Origin: an archaeon
GTDB lineage: Archaea; Methanobacteriota; Methanobacteria; Methanobacteriales; Methanobacteriaceae
DNA length: 5,277 nucleotides
NCBI GenBank assembly: GCA_024409165.1
Contig: JAKSUE010000109.1
Span: 1 to 5,277 of the forward strand
Direction of reading: 5' to 3'
The translations under genes were made by a program, and so were the position numbers. Under the pieces are notes generated by a model. The model had not been told where the DNA came from. It worked only from the letters and a program-made list of their open reading frames with translations, and made no database searches. This document shows, piece after piece, positions 1 through 5,076 of the stretch. Positions within the stretch are counted from its first letter, which is position 1. Every line of letters begins with the position of its first letter.

Positions 1-119
1 TTGATTTAGCTATTTATTTTATCTTTTTTTATTTAGTTTTGTATAGATGTAGATGTACATACATATATAATTCACATGACATATATGATTATTTTTGTAA
101 TTTAACAAATTTACTTATT
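1..119. other. AT-rich intergenic gap downstream of the MATE gene
   Basis: No gene is visible here. The plus strand carries a T-rich stretch at about 12-40, including a run of seven T at 24-30, which would suit the terminator of a plus-strand gene ending left of the window; that gene is not seen, so this is inference. On the minus strand, where the MATE transcript would end, there is no comparable U-tract, so no terminator for that gene can be called. Small repeats are present: tandem TAGATG (44-55), the palindrome ATGTACAT (53-60) and two copies of ACATATAT (61-68 and 79-86). All are short enough to be chance in such DNA. Confidence 0.6.
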
Positions 120-1490
120 TTATTTGGTGGAATATAATTTAGTGAATTTCTTTATAAATAGTTGCATAGCAAAGTATCCTACCATGGAACCTATTGAAAT
201 ACCAATTGTAGAACCAATATATACTCCAAATACTCCCATTTTAAGAGGAATTGCAAATATATATGCCATTGCCATACTTAATATGAGTTCTCTAAATATT
301 GTAATTGTAAGTGAAGTGAATCCTTTTCCAATTCCTTGATATGTGTAAGCTGCAATTGATCCAAATGGTATTAAAAGGTCATAGAAACTCATAATTCTTA
401 GTACTTCTGCAGTTCTTGGTATTAATTCAGGATTTCCTGTGTAATAATTAAATACATAGGATATTGGATCTGCAAATATAAAGAAGAATGCTACAATGAT
501 TATTGTGATGATTAAACTTATTAATGTAGAATAATTTACACTTGTTTTTAGATTTTTAGCATTTCTTGCACCATAAGCTATTCCACCAACTGTTAGTGCA
601 GCTGTACCTACTCCAATTGTAGGTAAGATTCCTACAGCAATGAATCTCCATGCTATTGTAAAAACAGCTACTTCTTGAGTTCCAGCTGTTACTATGATTA
701 AATAATTAAATATAATTCCAACTATTGCAAAGATAACTTCTTCTAAACATGCAGGAGTACCTACATAAAGGATTTCTTTATATATTTTGAATTTTCTTTT
801 ATATTGTTCTTTTTTAATTTCAAAGTATGTGTCTTTTTTAATGAAAATCCAATAAACCATTAATAAAGCACCTATTAAGTGGGTGAGAACTGTTGTTATA
901 GCTGCTCCTTTAATTCCTAAATTTAATGTATAAATAAAGATAGGGTCAAGAATCATATTTAAAATTGCAGTTAATACAAGGGGATAAGTTGATCTTTTAA
1001 CATCTCCTTCTGCTCTGAGAATACTTGCTAAAATAGCAGGTAAGAAGAATGCGAAGGTTCCAGCAAAGATATAAAATCCATAATCATATCCATAACTTAA
1101 GACTTCACTTGCTCCCATTAATATTAAAATATCTGTTAAATTAAAGATGAGTATTGCAGATATTATTATTGAGAGAATTACTGTTAAAATAAGTCCATGA
1201 ATAGCTGCATTATTTGCACTATCATACTTTTTAGCACCAACACATCTACTCATTAAAGAATTAACTCCAGCACCAATTCCATTACCAATTCCAATTAAAA
1301 CAGTGTATAATGGAGTAATAAATCCAAGTGCTGCAAGTGCAGATGCTCCAAGCCCAGCTACCCACATACTATCTATGATATTATTTGAAAACATAATTAA
1401 CATAGATAAAACTATTGGAATAGCTAATTTTTTAACAGCTTTTTTAGGATTTCCAGTAATTGATTTAAGATTAGAATTTTCGTTTTGCAT
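120..1490 (-). CDS. MATE family efflux transporter (multidrug/Na+ or H+ antiporter)
   Basis: This 456-residue integral membrane protein has the length and about 12 hydrophobic segments expected of a full MATE exporter, made of two six-helix halves (about residues 15-215 and 235-445). Family exporters expel cationic drugs or metabolites in exchange for Na+ or H+ across the cytoplasmic membrane. Visible family hallmarks are the first-helix segment NNIIDSMWVAGLGASALAALG (residues 36-56) and the LRAEGD...LNMILDPIFIY block (158-187). Asp40, Asn178 and Asp182 fall where the characterised archaeal PfMATE has its functional N-lobe Asp and Asn/Asp pair; this match is from memory of the family, not from an alignment. 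A charged loop (about 217-238, rich in Lys) joins the halves. The ATG start is preceded by GTGA with six bases of spacing. The gene stands alone, 137 bp after the ABC operon on the same strand, with a probable terminator between. The substrate cannot be told from sequence. Confidence 0.93.
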   Translation of the reverse strand: MQNENSNLKSITGNPKKAVKKLAIPIVLSMLIMFSNNIIDSMWVAGLGASALAALGFITPLYTVLIGIGNGIGAGVNSLMSRCVGAKKYDSANNAAIHGLILTVILSIIISAILIFNLTDILILMGASEVLSYGYDYGFYIFAGTFAFFLPAILASILRAEGDVKRSTYPLVLTAILNMILDPIFIYTLNLGIKGAAITTVLTHLIGALLMVYWIFIKKDTYFEIKKEQYKRKFKIYKEILYVGTPACLEEVIFAIVGIIFNYLIIVTAGTQEVAVFTIAWRFIAVGILPTIGVGTAALTVGGIAYGARNAKNLKTSVNYSTLISLIITIIIVAFFFIFADPISYVFNYYTGNPELIPRTAEVLRIMSFYDLLIPFGSIAAYTYQGIGKGFTSLTITIFRELILSMAMAYIFAIPLKMGVFGVYIGSTIGISIGSMVGYFAMQLFIKKFTKLYSTK

Positions 1491-1537
1491 TATAATTCAC
1501 TTAAATAGGGTTATTTATTCAATATTGATTTATTAAG

Positions 1538-1545
1538 TTTATAAA
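1538..1545 (-). promoter_or_regulatory. Possible TATA box for the MATE gene
   Basis: On the minus strand TTTATAAA lies 47 bases before the MATE start codon. An archaeal start site about 25 bases downstream would leave a leader of roughly 20-30 bases. A second candidate, AATATACTT near 1584-1592, would give a longer leader. In DNA this AT-rich, TATA-like words are frequent, so this is a weak call; the main support is that a terminator upstream implies the gene needs its own promoter. Confidence 0.3.
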
Positions 1546-1594
1546 TTGAATTATATGTTAAATAAATTATTTTATTAAAATAAGTATATTTTGA

Positions 1595-1634
1595 TAAAAA
1601 AAGTAAAAAATAATTAAGAGAATACTCTTAATTA
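1595..1634 (-). terminator. Hairpin plus U-tract terminator of the ABC transporter operon
   Basis: Read on the minus strand, a perfect 10-bp inverted repeat (TAATTAAGAG, loop TATT, CTCTTAATTA; positions 1634-1611) is followed at once by six T, A, C and seven T (1610-1596). This is the shape of an intrinsic terminator, and archaeal RNA polymerase stops at such U-tracts. The stem includes the TAA stop codon of the ATPase gene (1628-1630) and its last codon. On the plus strand the hairpin has no T-run after it, so it acts in one direction only. It would insulate the MATE gene from ABC operon transcription. Confidence 0.75.
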
Positions 1635-2335
1635 TCAATTTCAATTTTATTATGTAGTAAATCCCCATCTTCAGCATTGATTATTTTTCCATCAAATACT
1701 TCAATGATTCTGTCTGCTAATTTAGCAACATTCATATCGTGGGTTACTACAATTAAGGTTACATTTTCTTCTTTGTGTAATCTTGTTAATTCTTCAAGAA
1801 TTAATTGACTTGTTTTAGAATCAAGTGCACCTGTTGGTTCGTCTGCTAAGAGGATTTCAGGGTCATTAGCTAAAGATCTTGCAATTGCAACTCTTTGTCT
1901 TTCTCCTCCTGAAAGTTTACTTGGGTTGATATTTGCTTTATCTTTTAAACCAACACGATTTAAAAGGTCAAGAGCTTTTTCTCTCATTTCTTTTGAATTT
2001 AAGTCACTTGTAAACATTGGAATTTCAACGTTTTCTACAACACTAATACTTGATATAAGATTGTGAAGTTGGAAAATGAAACCTAATTTTTCTCCTCTGA
2101 ATTTATGAAGATCTTTACTGTTTATTAAATCATAACCTGCAACAGTAATTTCCCCACTTTCAGGAGTATCTAAAGCACCTAACATATTTAATAAAGTAGA
2201 TTTACCAGAACCTGAAGGACCAATAATAGATACAAATTCACCTTCTTTGATTTCTAAATCAACACCATTTAAAGCTTTAATTCTTCCTTCTTCAAAGGTT
2301 TTAACAACATTTTTTAATTCAATAATATTTGCCAT
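1628..2335 (-). CDS. ABC transporter ATP-binding protein, MacB/LolD type
   Basis: This is the nucleotide-binding subunit of a MacB/LolD-class ABC transporter. It hydrolyses ATP at the inner face of the membrane to drive the FtsX-type permease encoded just upstream. In the 235-residue form all catalytic elements are intact: Walker A GPSGSGKST (39-47), Q-loop Gln89, signature LSGGERQ (141-147), Walker B ILLADE (161-166) with catalytic Glu166, D-loop ALD (170-172) and switch His199. The length is usual for the family (about 220-240). An ATG 18 bases further upstream (2353) would overlap the permease gene by 8 bases and add MNKRDK. I prefer 2335 because GAGG lies six bases before it, whereas no ribosome site precedes 2353, and because MANIIELKNVVKTF is a typical family N-terminus. 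The 10-base gap after the permease stop suggests translational coupling. Substrate is unknown. Confidence 0.95.
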   Translation of the reverse strand: MANIIELKNVVKTFEEGRIKALNGVDLEIKEGEFVSIIGPSGSGKSTLLNMLGALDTPESGEITVAGYDLINSKDLHKFRGEKLGFIFQLHNLISSISVVENVEIPMFTSDLNSKEMREKALDLLNRVGLKDKANINPSKLSGGERQRVAIARSLANDPEILLADEPTGALDSKTSQLILEELTRLHKEENVTLIVVTHDMNVAKLADRIIEVFDGKIINAEDGDLLHNKIEIDN

Positions 2336-2345
2336 TTTATCCCTC
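2336..2345 (-). promoter_or_regulatory. Ribosome binding site that decides the ATPase start
   Basis: Between the permease stop codon TAA and the ATG at 2335 the minus strand reads GAGGGATAAA. GAGG pairs with the 16S rRNA tail and sits six bases before the ATG, so the whole intercistronic gap is ribosome site and spacer. A ribosome ending the permease would stop on top of it, which favours coupled translation of the two subunits. Confidence 0.6.
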
Positions 2346-3476
2346 TTATTCATATCTTAAAGCTTCTGTAGCTGGTAATCTTGTTGCTTTATATGCAGGA
2401 TAAAGTCCACCAATTATACCTACACCAATTGCAACACCAAATGCTTTTGCAAATGTACTAATTGTATAAACTGGAGTTAACATATCAACAGCACCAGTTG
2501 CAGCAAGTAATTCTATACCTACCACACCTACTATTGAACCTATAATTCCTGCTACAACAGTTATAACAATTGATTCTCCAACAATCATTAATAAAATTCT
2601 ATTATTTGACCATCCAACTGCTTTTAATACTCCTAATTCTCTTGTTCTTTCAAATACAGAAGTTAACATAGTATTAATGATTCCAACAGCTCCAATAACA
2701 ATTGCAAGTAAAGAAATAGCCCAACTTGCACCATTAAGCATATCAATTAAGTCTTTAACCATTTCTAAATCAGTTAATGAACTAATTGTAGTTAAATTAT
2801 CTCCATATAAATTGTCAACTCTTTCTTTAACGACTTTTGCATCTTGACCACTTGCAACTTTTACATAAATAGAACTAATATTTTCTGTATCATCCATTAA
2901 GTCTTGTACAACATCTAATGAAGCAAATGAACCTCCATCTTGGAAAGAATTACCAGATTCAAAAATACCTACAATCTTAAATTCTTTTCCTTTAAGAGTA
3001 ATTGTGTCTCCAACACTTTTTTCTTCAGTTTCAGCAGATACTTTTCCCATAATAACTTCATTACTACCATTTTTATACATTCTACCTGAAGTTATTGTTA
3101 TCTCTGCAACATTTTTATTTACAGGGTCCATACCAATTAATGTAAAGAAAGGTGATTTACTTGTTGAAATAATTCCCATATAAATAGGTATGGCCTGACT
3201 AATTCCACTTACATTCTTTATCTTATCCACATAAGATTCATCAAATTTTGAAGTACCAAAACTCATCATTTGTGTGGATTCATTATCTGCTTTTCCACTT
3301 ATTGTAAAATCTGATCCTCCAGCATGTAAAGTATCATCAGCACTTGCAATCATCCCATCGGTAACAGCACCTAAAGCCACAATAGTAGCTATTCCAATAC
3401 CAATACCAATAATAGCAAGTAATGCTCTACTTTTACTTCTAAAAGGATTAGTGAATATTAATTTTAAAAATGACAT
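2346..3476 (-). CDS. ABC transporter permease, MacB/FtsX family
   Basis: This 376-residue membrane subunit belongs to the MacB-like (type VII) ABC family, which couples ATP hydrolysis in the cytoplasm to movement of an extracytoplasmic domain; members export peptides or act on lipoproteins and envelope substrates. The layout is typical: cytoplasmic start MSFLKLIFTNPFRSKSRALL, first membrane helix (about 18-40), a large extracellular MacB_PCD-type domain (about 45-245), then three helices (about 252-274, 294-325, 340-362) of the FtsX domain. The conserved ERTRELGVLKAVGWSNNRI block (276-294) and the end PAYKATRLPATEALRYE are family hallmarks. AGGGTGA five to six bases before the ATG supports the start. 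It is first in an operon with its ATPase. No MacA-like adaptor is encoded in this window, so the pair may work alone as in many archaea and Firmicutes; the substrate (antimicrobial peptide, lipid or lipoprotein) is not determinable. Confidence 0.93.
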   Translation of the reverse strand: MSFLKLIFTNPFRSKSRALLAIIGIGIGIATIVALGAVTDGMIASADDTLHAGGSDFTISGKADNESTQMMSFGTSKFDESYVDKIKNVSGISQAIPIYMGIISTSKSPFFTLIGMDPVNKNVAEITITSGRMYKNGSNEVIMGKVSAETEEKSVGDTITLKGKEFKIVGIFESGNSFQDGGSFASLDVVQDLMDDTENISSIYVKVASGQDAKVVKERVDNLYGDNLTTISSLTDLEMVKDLIDMLNGASWAISLLAIVIGAVGIINTMLTSVFERTRELGVLKAVGWSNNRILLMIVGESIVITVVAGIIGSIVGVVGIELLAATGAVDMLTPVYTISTFAKAFGVAIGVGIIGGLYPAYKATRLPATEALRYE

Positions 3477-3542
3477 TTTTTCACCCTTTTCATGTTTTTT
3501 AATTTAAATTAATTAAATTTTATTTTAAATTTAATTTAAATT

Positions 3543-3590
3543 TTTTATAAAATTTATTATAATAATATTTGTAATTAGTTATTATATAAT
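3543..3590 (-). promoter_or_regulatory. Candidate promoter region of the ABC operon
   Basis: Two TATA-like palindromes are candidates on the minus strand: TTTTATAAAA (3543-3552), which would give a leader of about 45 bases, and ATTATATAAT (3581-3590), preceded by the A-rich CAAAT and giving a leader of about 85 bases. The sequence does not let me choose between them, and the surrounding A/T-only DNA makes chance matches likely. Confidence 0.3.
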
Positions 3591-3621
3591 ATTTGCTCAC
3601 ATTAAGTAAATAATTTAAGTA

Positions 3622-3650
3622 AAAGTGTAAAATTTAAACCATTTTAGAAT
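3622..3650 (+). repeat. 29-bp imperfect direct repeat, copy 1
   Basis: The segment beginning AAAGTGTAAAATTTAAACC matches 3679-3707 at 23 of 29 positions without gaps, counted by eye. Both copies keep AAAGT at the left, AAAATTTAA in the middle and CATTTT toward the right, and lie 57 bases apart upstream of the surface-protein TATA box. This could be a paired operator or the trace of a local duplication; composition bias raises the chance level. Confidence 0.45.
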
Positions 3651-3678
3651 TTTGTTTTTATTCTGTAATTTTTAAATC

Positions 3679-3707
3679 AAAGTAAAAAATTTAAGTCATT
3701 TTGTAAT
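3679..3707 (+). repeat. 29-bp imperfect direct repeat, copy 2
   Basis: This is the second copy of the element at 3622-3650, starting AAAGTAAAAAATTTAAGTC. It ends 22 bases before the TATA box of the surface-protein gene, a place where archaeal activators or repressors often bind. Function is inferred from position only. Confidence 0.45.
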
Positions 3708-3717
3708 ACTTTACATC

Positions 3718-3738
3718 AAAAAAGTAATATTTATATAT
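3718..3738 (+). promoter_or_regulatory. TATA box and A-rich BRE-like flank for the surface-protein gene
   Basis: TTTATATAT (3730-3738) follows AAAAAAGTAA (3718-3727), which fits the archaeal arrangement of a purine-rich TFB-recognition element directly upstream of a TATA box. Transcription would start roughly 25 bases downstream, near 3757-3763, leaving a leader of about 80-85 bases before the ATG at 3844. It is the best-formed TATA box of the intergenic region. A weaker alternative, AGTATAAAT (3785-3793), would give a leader of about 30 bases. Confidence 0.5.
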
Positions 3739-3757
3739 GATAATAAATAAAATGTTA

Positions 3758-3773
3758 GATACAAAGATACAAA
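3758..3773 (+). repeat. Tandem 8-bp repeat GATACAAA in the leader
   Basis: Two exact copies of GATACAAA stand side by side, at or just after the predicted transcription start. The second copy can also form a small GATA/TATC stem with 3774-3777. Two copies of GTCTTA (3794-3799 and 3827-3832) lie further on in the same leader. No known riboswitch or leader RNA is recognised. Confidence 0.4.
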
Positions 3774-3831
3774 TATCCTAAAATAGTATAAATGTCTTAG
3801 AATATTAATTTAAAGAAGATTTAATTGTCTT

Positions 3832-3838
3832 AAGGTGA
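3832..3838 (+). promoter_or_regulatory. Ribosome binding site AAGGTGA that decides the surface-protein start
   Basis: AAGGTGA is a strong match to the complement of the archaeal 16S rRNA end and lies five bases before the ATG at 3844. The GTG at 3835, which opens the longest in-frame reading, is part of this site and is therefore unlikely to be the start codon. Confidence 0.75.
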
Positions 3839-3843
3839 ATGAT

Positions 3844-5076
3844 ATGTTAAATCGTAAATTTATATTTATTTTAAGTTTATTCATTTGTTTTTTACTATCA
3901 TTACCTGCGGTTAGTGCTACAGATTATAATAATCAAATTATAATTTCTAATGATTTCATTGATGTTACTGATGTTATTGATGTTACTGATTTCAGTGATT
4001 TTAATAATTATAATAATGAAATTGATGAATATCATTTTAATCTTAATGTAACTGTTGAAGGCATTGTAAAAGAAAAAACATACATCTCATCTAATTATTC
4101 CTCTGCCACTAAATTTATAGGAATAAAAAATAAAGAACTCTTGTTAAATTTCACAGTTTATGATGAAAATAATCAATCTGTTAAAAATGGTACAAAAGTT
4201 GCAGTTTATGTTTTTTCAAAGGAGTATAACTCAACCATTATTGATGGTAAATCCACTATTCCAATAACAATAAACTCAACAGGAGATTTTGCATTTGAAC
4301 TTAGATATTATGGAAATGAATATTATAAAAATAGTAGAAATTTCACATATATTTCAATTTATGATGAGGAATTTGAGAGTGAGATAAATAATGAAATAGT
4401 TCCAAATGATGAGTTGAATTATAATAATTCTACAAATAATTCTATGAGTAGTAATTCTACAAATAACCCTATAAGTAGTAATTCTACAAATAATACAAAT
4501 TCCAATATTAATCAAAGTGAAGACTATGATATTATAACATTTGATAATTATTCATATCAAGGCACTAAAAAGAACTTAAGTTTCAAAATCCCTAAAATTG
4601 TAGGTAAAGTCAATCAATCCCTTGAAATTCCAATTCAAGCAAGTTTTGATGATAAAAGCGTTCCTAATTTAATCCTTACAATCAATTTTAATAATAAAAA
4701 AGAAATCGTATATATTGTTAATGGTAGTGGAAAGCTTAATTTAGCTTTACCTAATACAAAGGGTAACTATAATCTATTTGTTTCATTTAATTCAACAAAT
4801 CAAAATAATAGTACAAACAATAGTTCTAATAGTTCAGAAATTGAATCTGAAATAGCTAAAGATTCTTATTCTAATAATAAGAATTATTATGATGATAACA
4901 AGAATAATAAAAATATAAATTATTTTAATGAAAATTATTCTAATAAAAATAAGAATATTAATGACAATATTAATGATAATATTAATAACAATATTAGCAT
5001 GTCTAAAACATCTAATCCAATATTCTTATTAATCCTATCATCATTATTTTTAGTTATCTATCGTAAAAAACAATGA
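3844..5076 (+). CDS. Adhesin-like, Asn-rich surface protein with signal peptide and C-terminal anchor
   Basis: This 410-residue protein is built for the outside of the cell. A signal peptide (1-25) has basic residues after MLNRK, a long hydrophobic core and a cleavage-like AVSA|T site. An Asp-rich stretch (37-62) follows, with DVT/DVI tandem triplets. Two beta-rich, probably Ig-like domains come next: about 64-172, ending ELRYYGNEYYKNSRNFTYISI like the repeats of methanogen adhesins, and about 229-316. Between them is a linker holding a nine-residue tandem repeat (195-221), and after them an Asn-rich stalk (317-386). The end is SNP, a short hydrophobic helix (about 393-406) and RKKQ, an anchor or sorting-type tail. 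I count about 27 N-X-S/T sequons, suggesting heavy N-glycosylation. It resembles Methanobrevibacter adhesin-like proteins but is small for that group. The ATG is chosen because AAGGTGA precedes it. A binding partner is unknown; an S-layer or pseudomurein-associated role is possible. Confidence 0.8.
   Translation: MLNRKFIFILSLFICFLLSLPAVSATDYNNQIIISNDFIDVTDVIDVTDFSDFNNYNNEIDEYHFNLNVTVEGIVKEKTYISSNYSSATKFIGIKNKELLLNFTVYDENNQSVKNGTKVAVYVFSKEYNSTIIDGKSTIPITINSTGDFAFELRYYGNEYYKNSRNFTYISIYDEEFESEINNEIVPNDELNYNNSTNNSMSSNSTNNPISSNSTNNTNSNINQSEDYDIITFDNYSYQGTKKNLSFKIPKIVGKVNQSLEIPIQASFDDKSVPNLILTINFNNKKEIVYIVNGSGKLNLALPNTKGNYNLFVSFNSTNQNNSTNNSSNSSEIESEIAKDSYSNNKNYYDDNKNNKNINYFNENYSNKNKNINDNINDNINNNISMSKTSNPIFLLILSSLFLVIYRKKQ
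3961..3999 (+). repeat. 9-bp tandem repeat encoding DVT/DVI/DVT/DFS
   Basis: Four 9-base units, GATGTTACT, GATGTTATT, GATGTTACT and the diverged GATTTCAGT, run in frame just after the signal peptide (residues 40-51). They give an acidic three-residue periodic segment. In-frame units of this kind change length by slippage without breaking the reading frame. Confidence 0.7.
4426..4506 (+). repeat. 27-bp tandem repeat encoding a sequon-rich nine-residue unit
   Basis: Three consecutive 27-base units all begin AATTCTACAAATAA (4426, 4453, 4480). They encode NSTNNSMSS, NSTNNPISS and the diverged NSTNNTNSN (residues 195-221). The first two also share their last bases AGTAGT. Each unit carries one or two N-glycosylation sequons. 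The block lies in the linker between the two folded domains, where repeat number would set spacing and glycan load. Confidence 0.8.
4954..4998 (+). repeat. 12-bp tandem repeat encoding NIND/NIND/NINN/NIS
   Basis: Units AATATTAATGAC, AATATTAATGAT and AATATTAATAAC, then a partial AATATTAGC, encode the end of the Asn-rich stalk (residues 371-385) just before the membrane anchor. The units differ only at their last positions, consistent with recent tandem growth or slippage. Confidence 0.7.

Larger units (their letters stand above)
3477..3843. other. Divergent AT-rich intergenic region (promoters for the ABC operon and the surface protein)
   Basis: This 367-bp stretch separates two divergent genes and holds no credible coding sequence or RNA gene. 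From left to right it contains the permease ribosome site AAGGGTGA (3481-3488, minus strand), a nearly pure A/T block (about 3497-3590) with imperfect inverted repeats built from AATTTAAATT, possible minus-strand TATA boxes, a pair of 29-bp direct repeats (3622-3650, 3679-3707), a plus-strand TATA box (3730-3738) and a leader of about 80 bases. Divergent expression of ABC operon and surface protein could be controlled from here; that is inference. Confidence 0.75.

Noticed and set aside
41..90. Cluster of short repeats and palindromes (TAGATG, ATGTACAT, ACATATAT)
   Set aside because: Units are 6-8 bases, irregularly spaced and not tied to a promoter or gene; not enough to call an attachment site or protein-binding array.
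124..339. Plus-strand open frame of 71 codons inside the MATE gene
   Set aside because: It is antisense to the conserved C-terminal part of the transporter, has no ribosome site of note and a low-complexity Ile/Pro-rich product; a shadow frame.
1303..1536. Plus-strand open frame of 77 codons over the MATE start
   Set aside because: Most of it is the reverse of the MATE N-terminus; the product has no recognisable features.
2336..2353. Upstream ATG at 2353 for the ATPase, overlapping the permease stop
   Set aside because: No ribosome site precedes it, while GAGG is well placed before the ATG at 2335; kept only as an alternative.
3274..3507. Plus-strand open frame of 77 codons over the permease start
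   Set aside because: It is antisense to the permease first helix and shows only the hydrophobic composition expected from reading a membrane gene backwards.
3497..3560. Inverted repeats of AATTTAAATT type as an operator or origin-like element
   Set aside because: The block is almost purely A and T, so palindromes arise readily by chance; the two arms also differ by a four-base insertion.
3591..3780. Possible small RNA or tRNA in the divergent intergenic region
   Set aside because: No cloverleaf, no GC-rich segment (structured RNAs usually stand out as GC-rich in such AT-rich genomes) and no flanking terminator.
4780..4998. Asn-rich segment as a prion-like or phage tail domain
   Set aside because: High Asn content is expected from AT-rich codon use in an extracellular stalk rich in sequons; no specific motif supports another reading.
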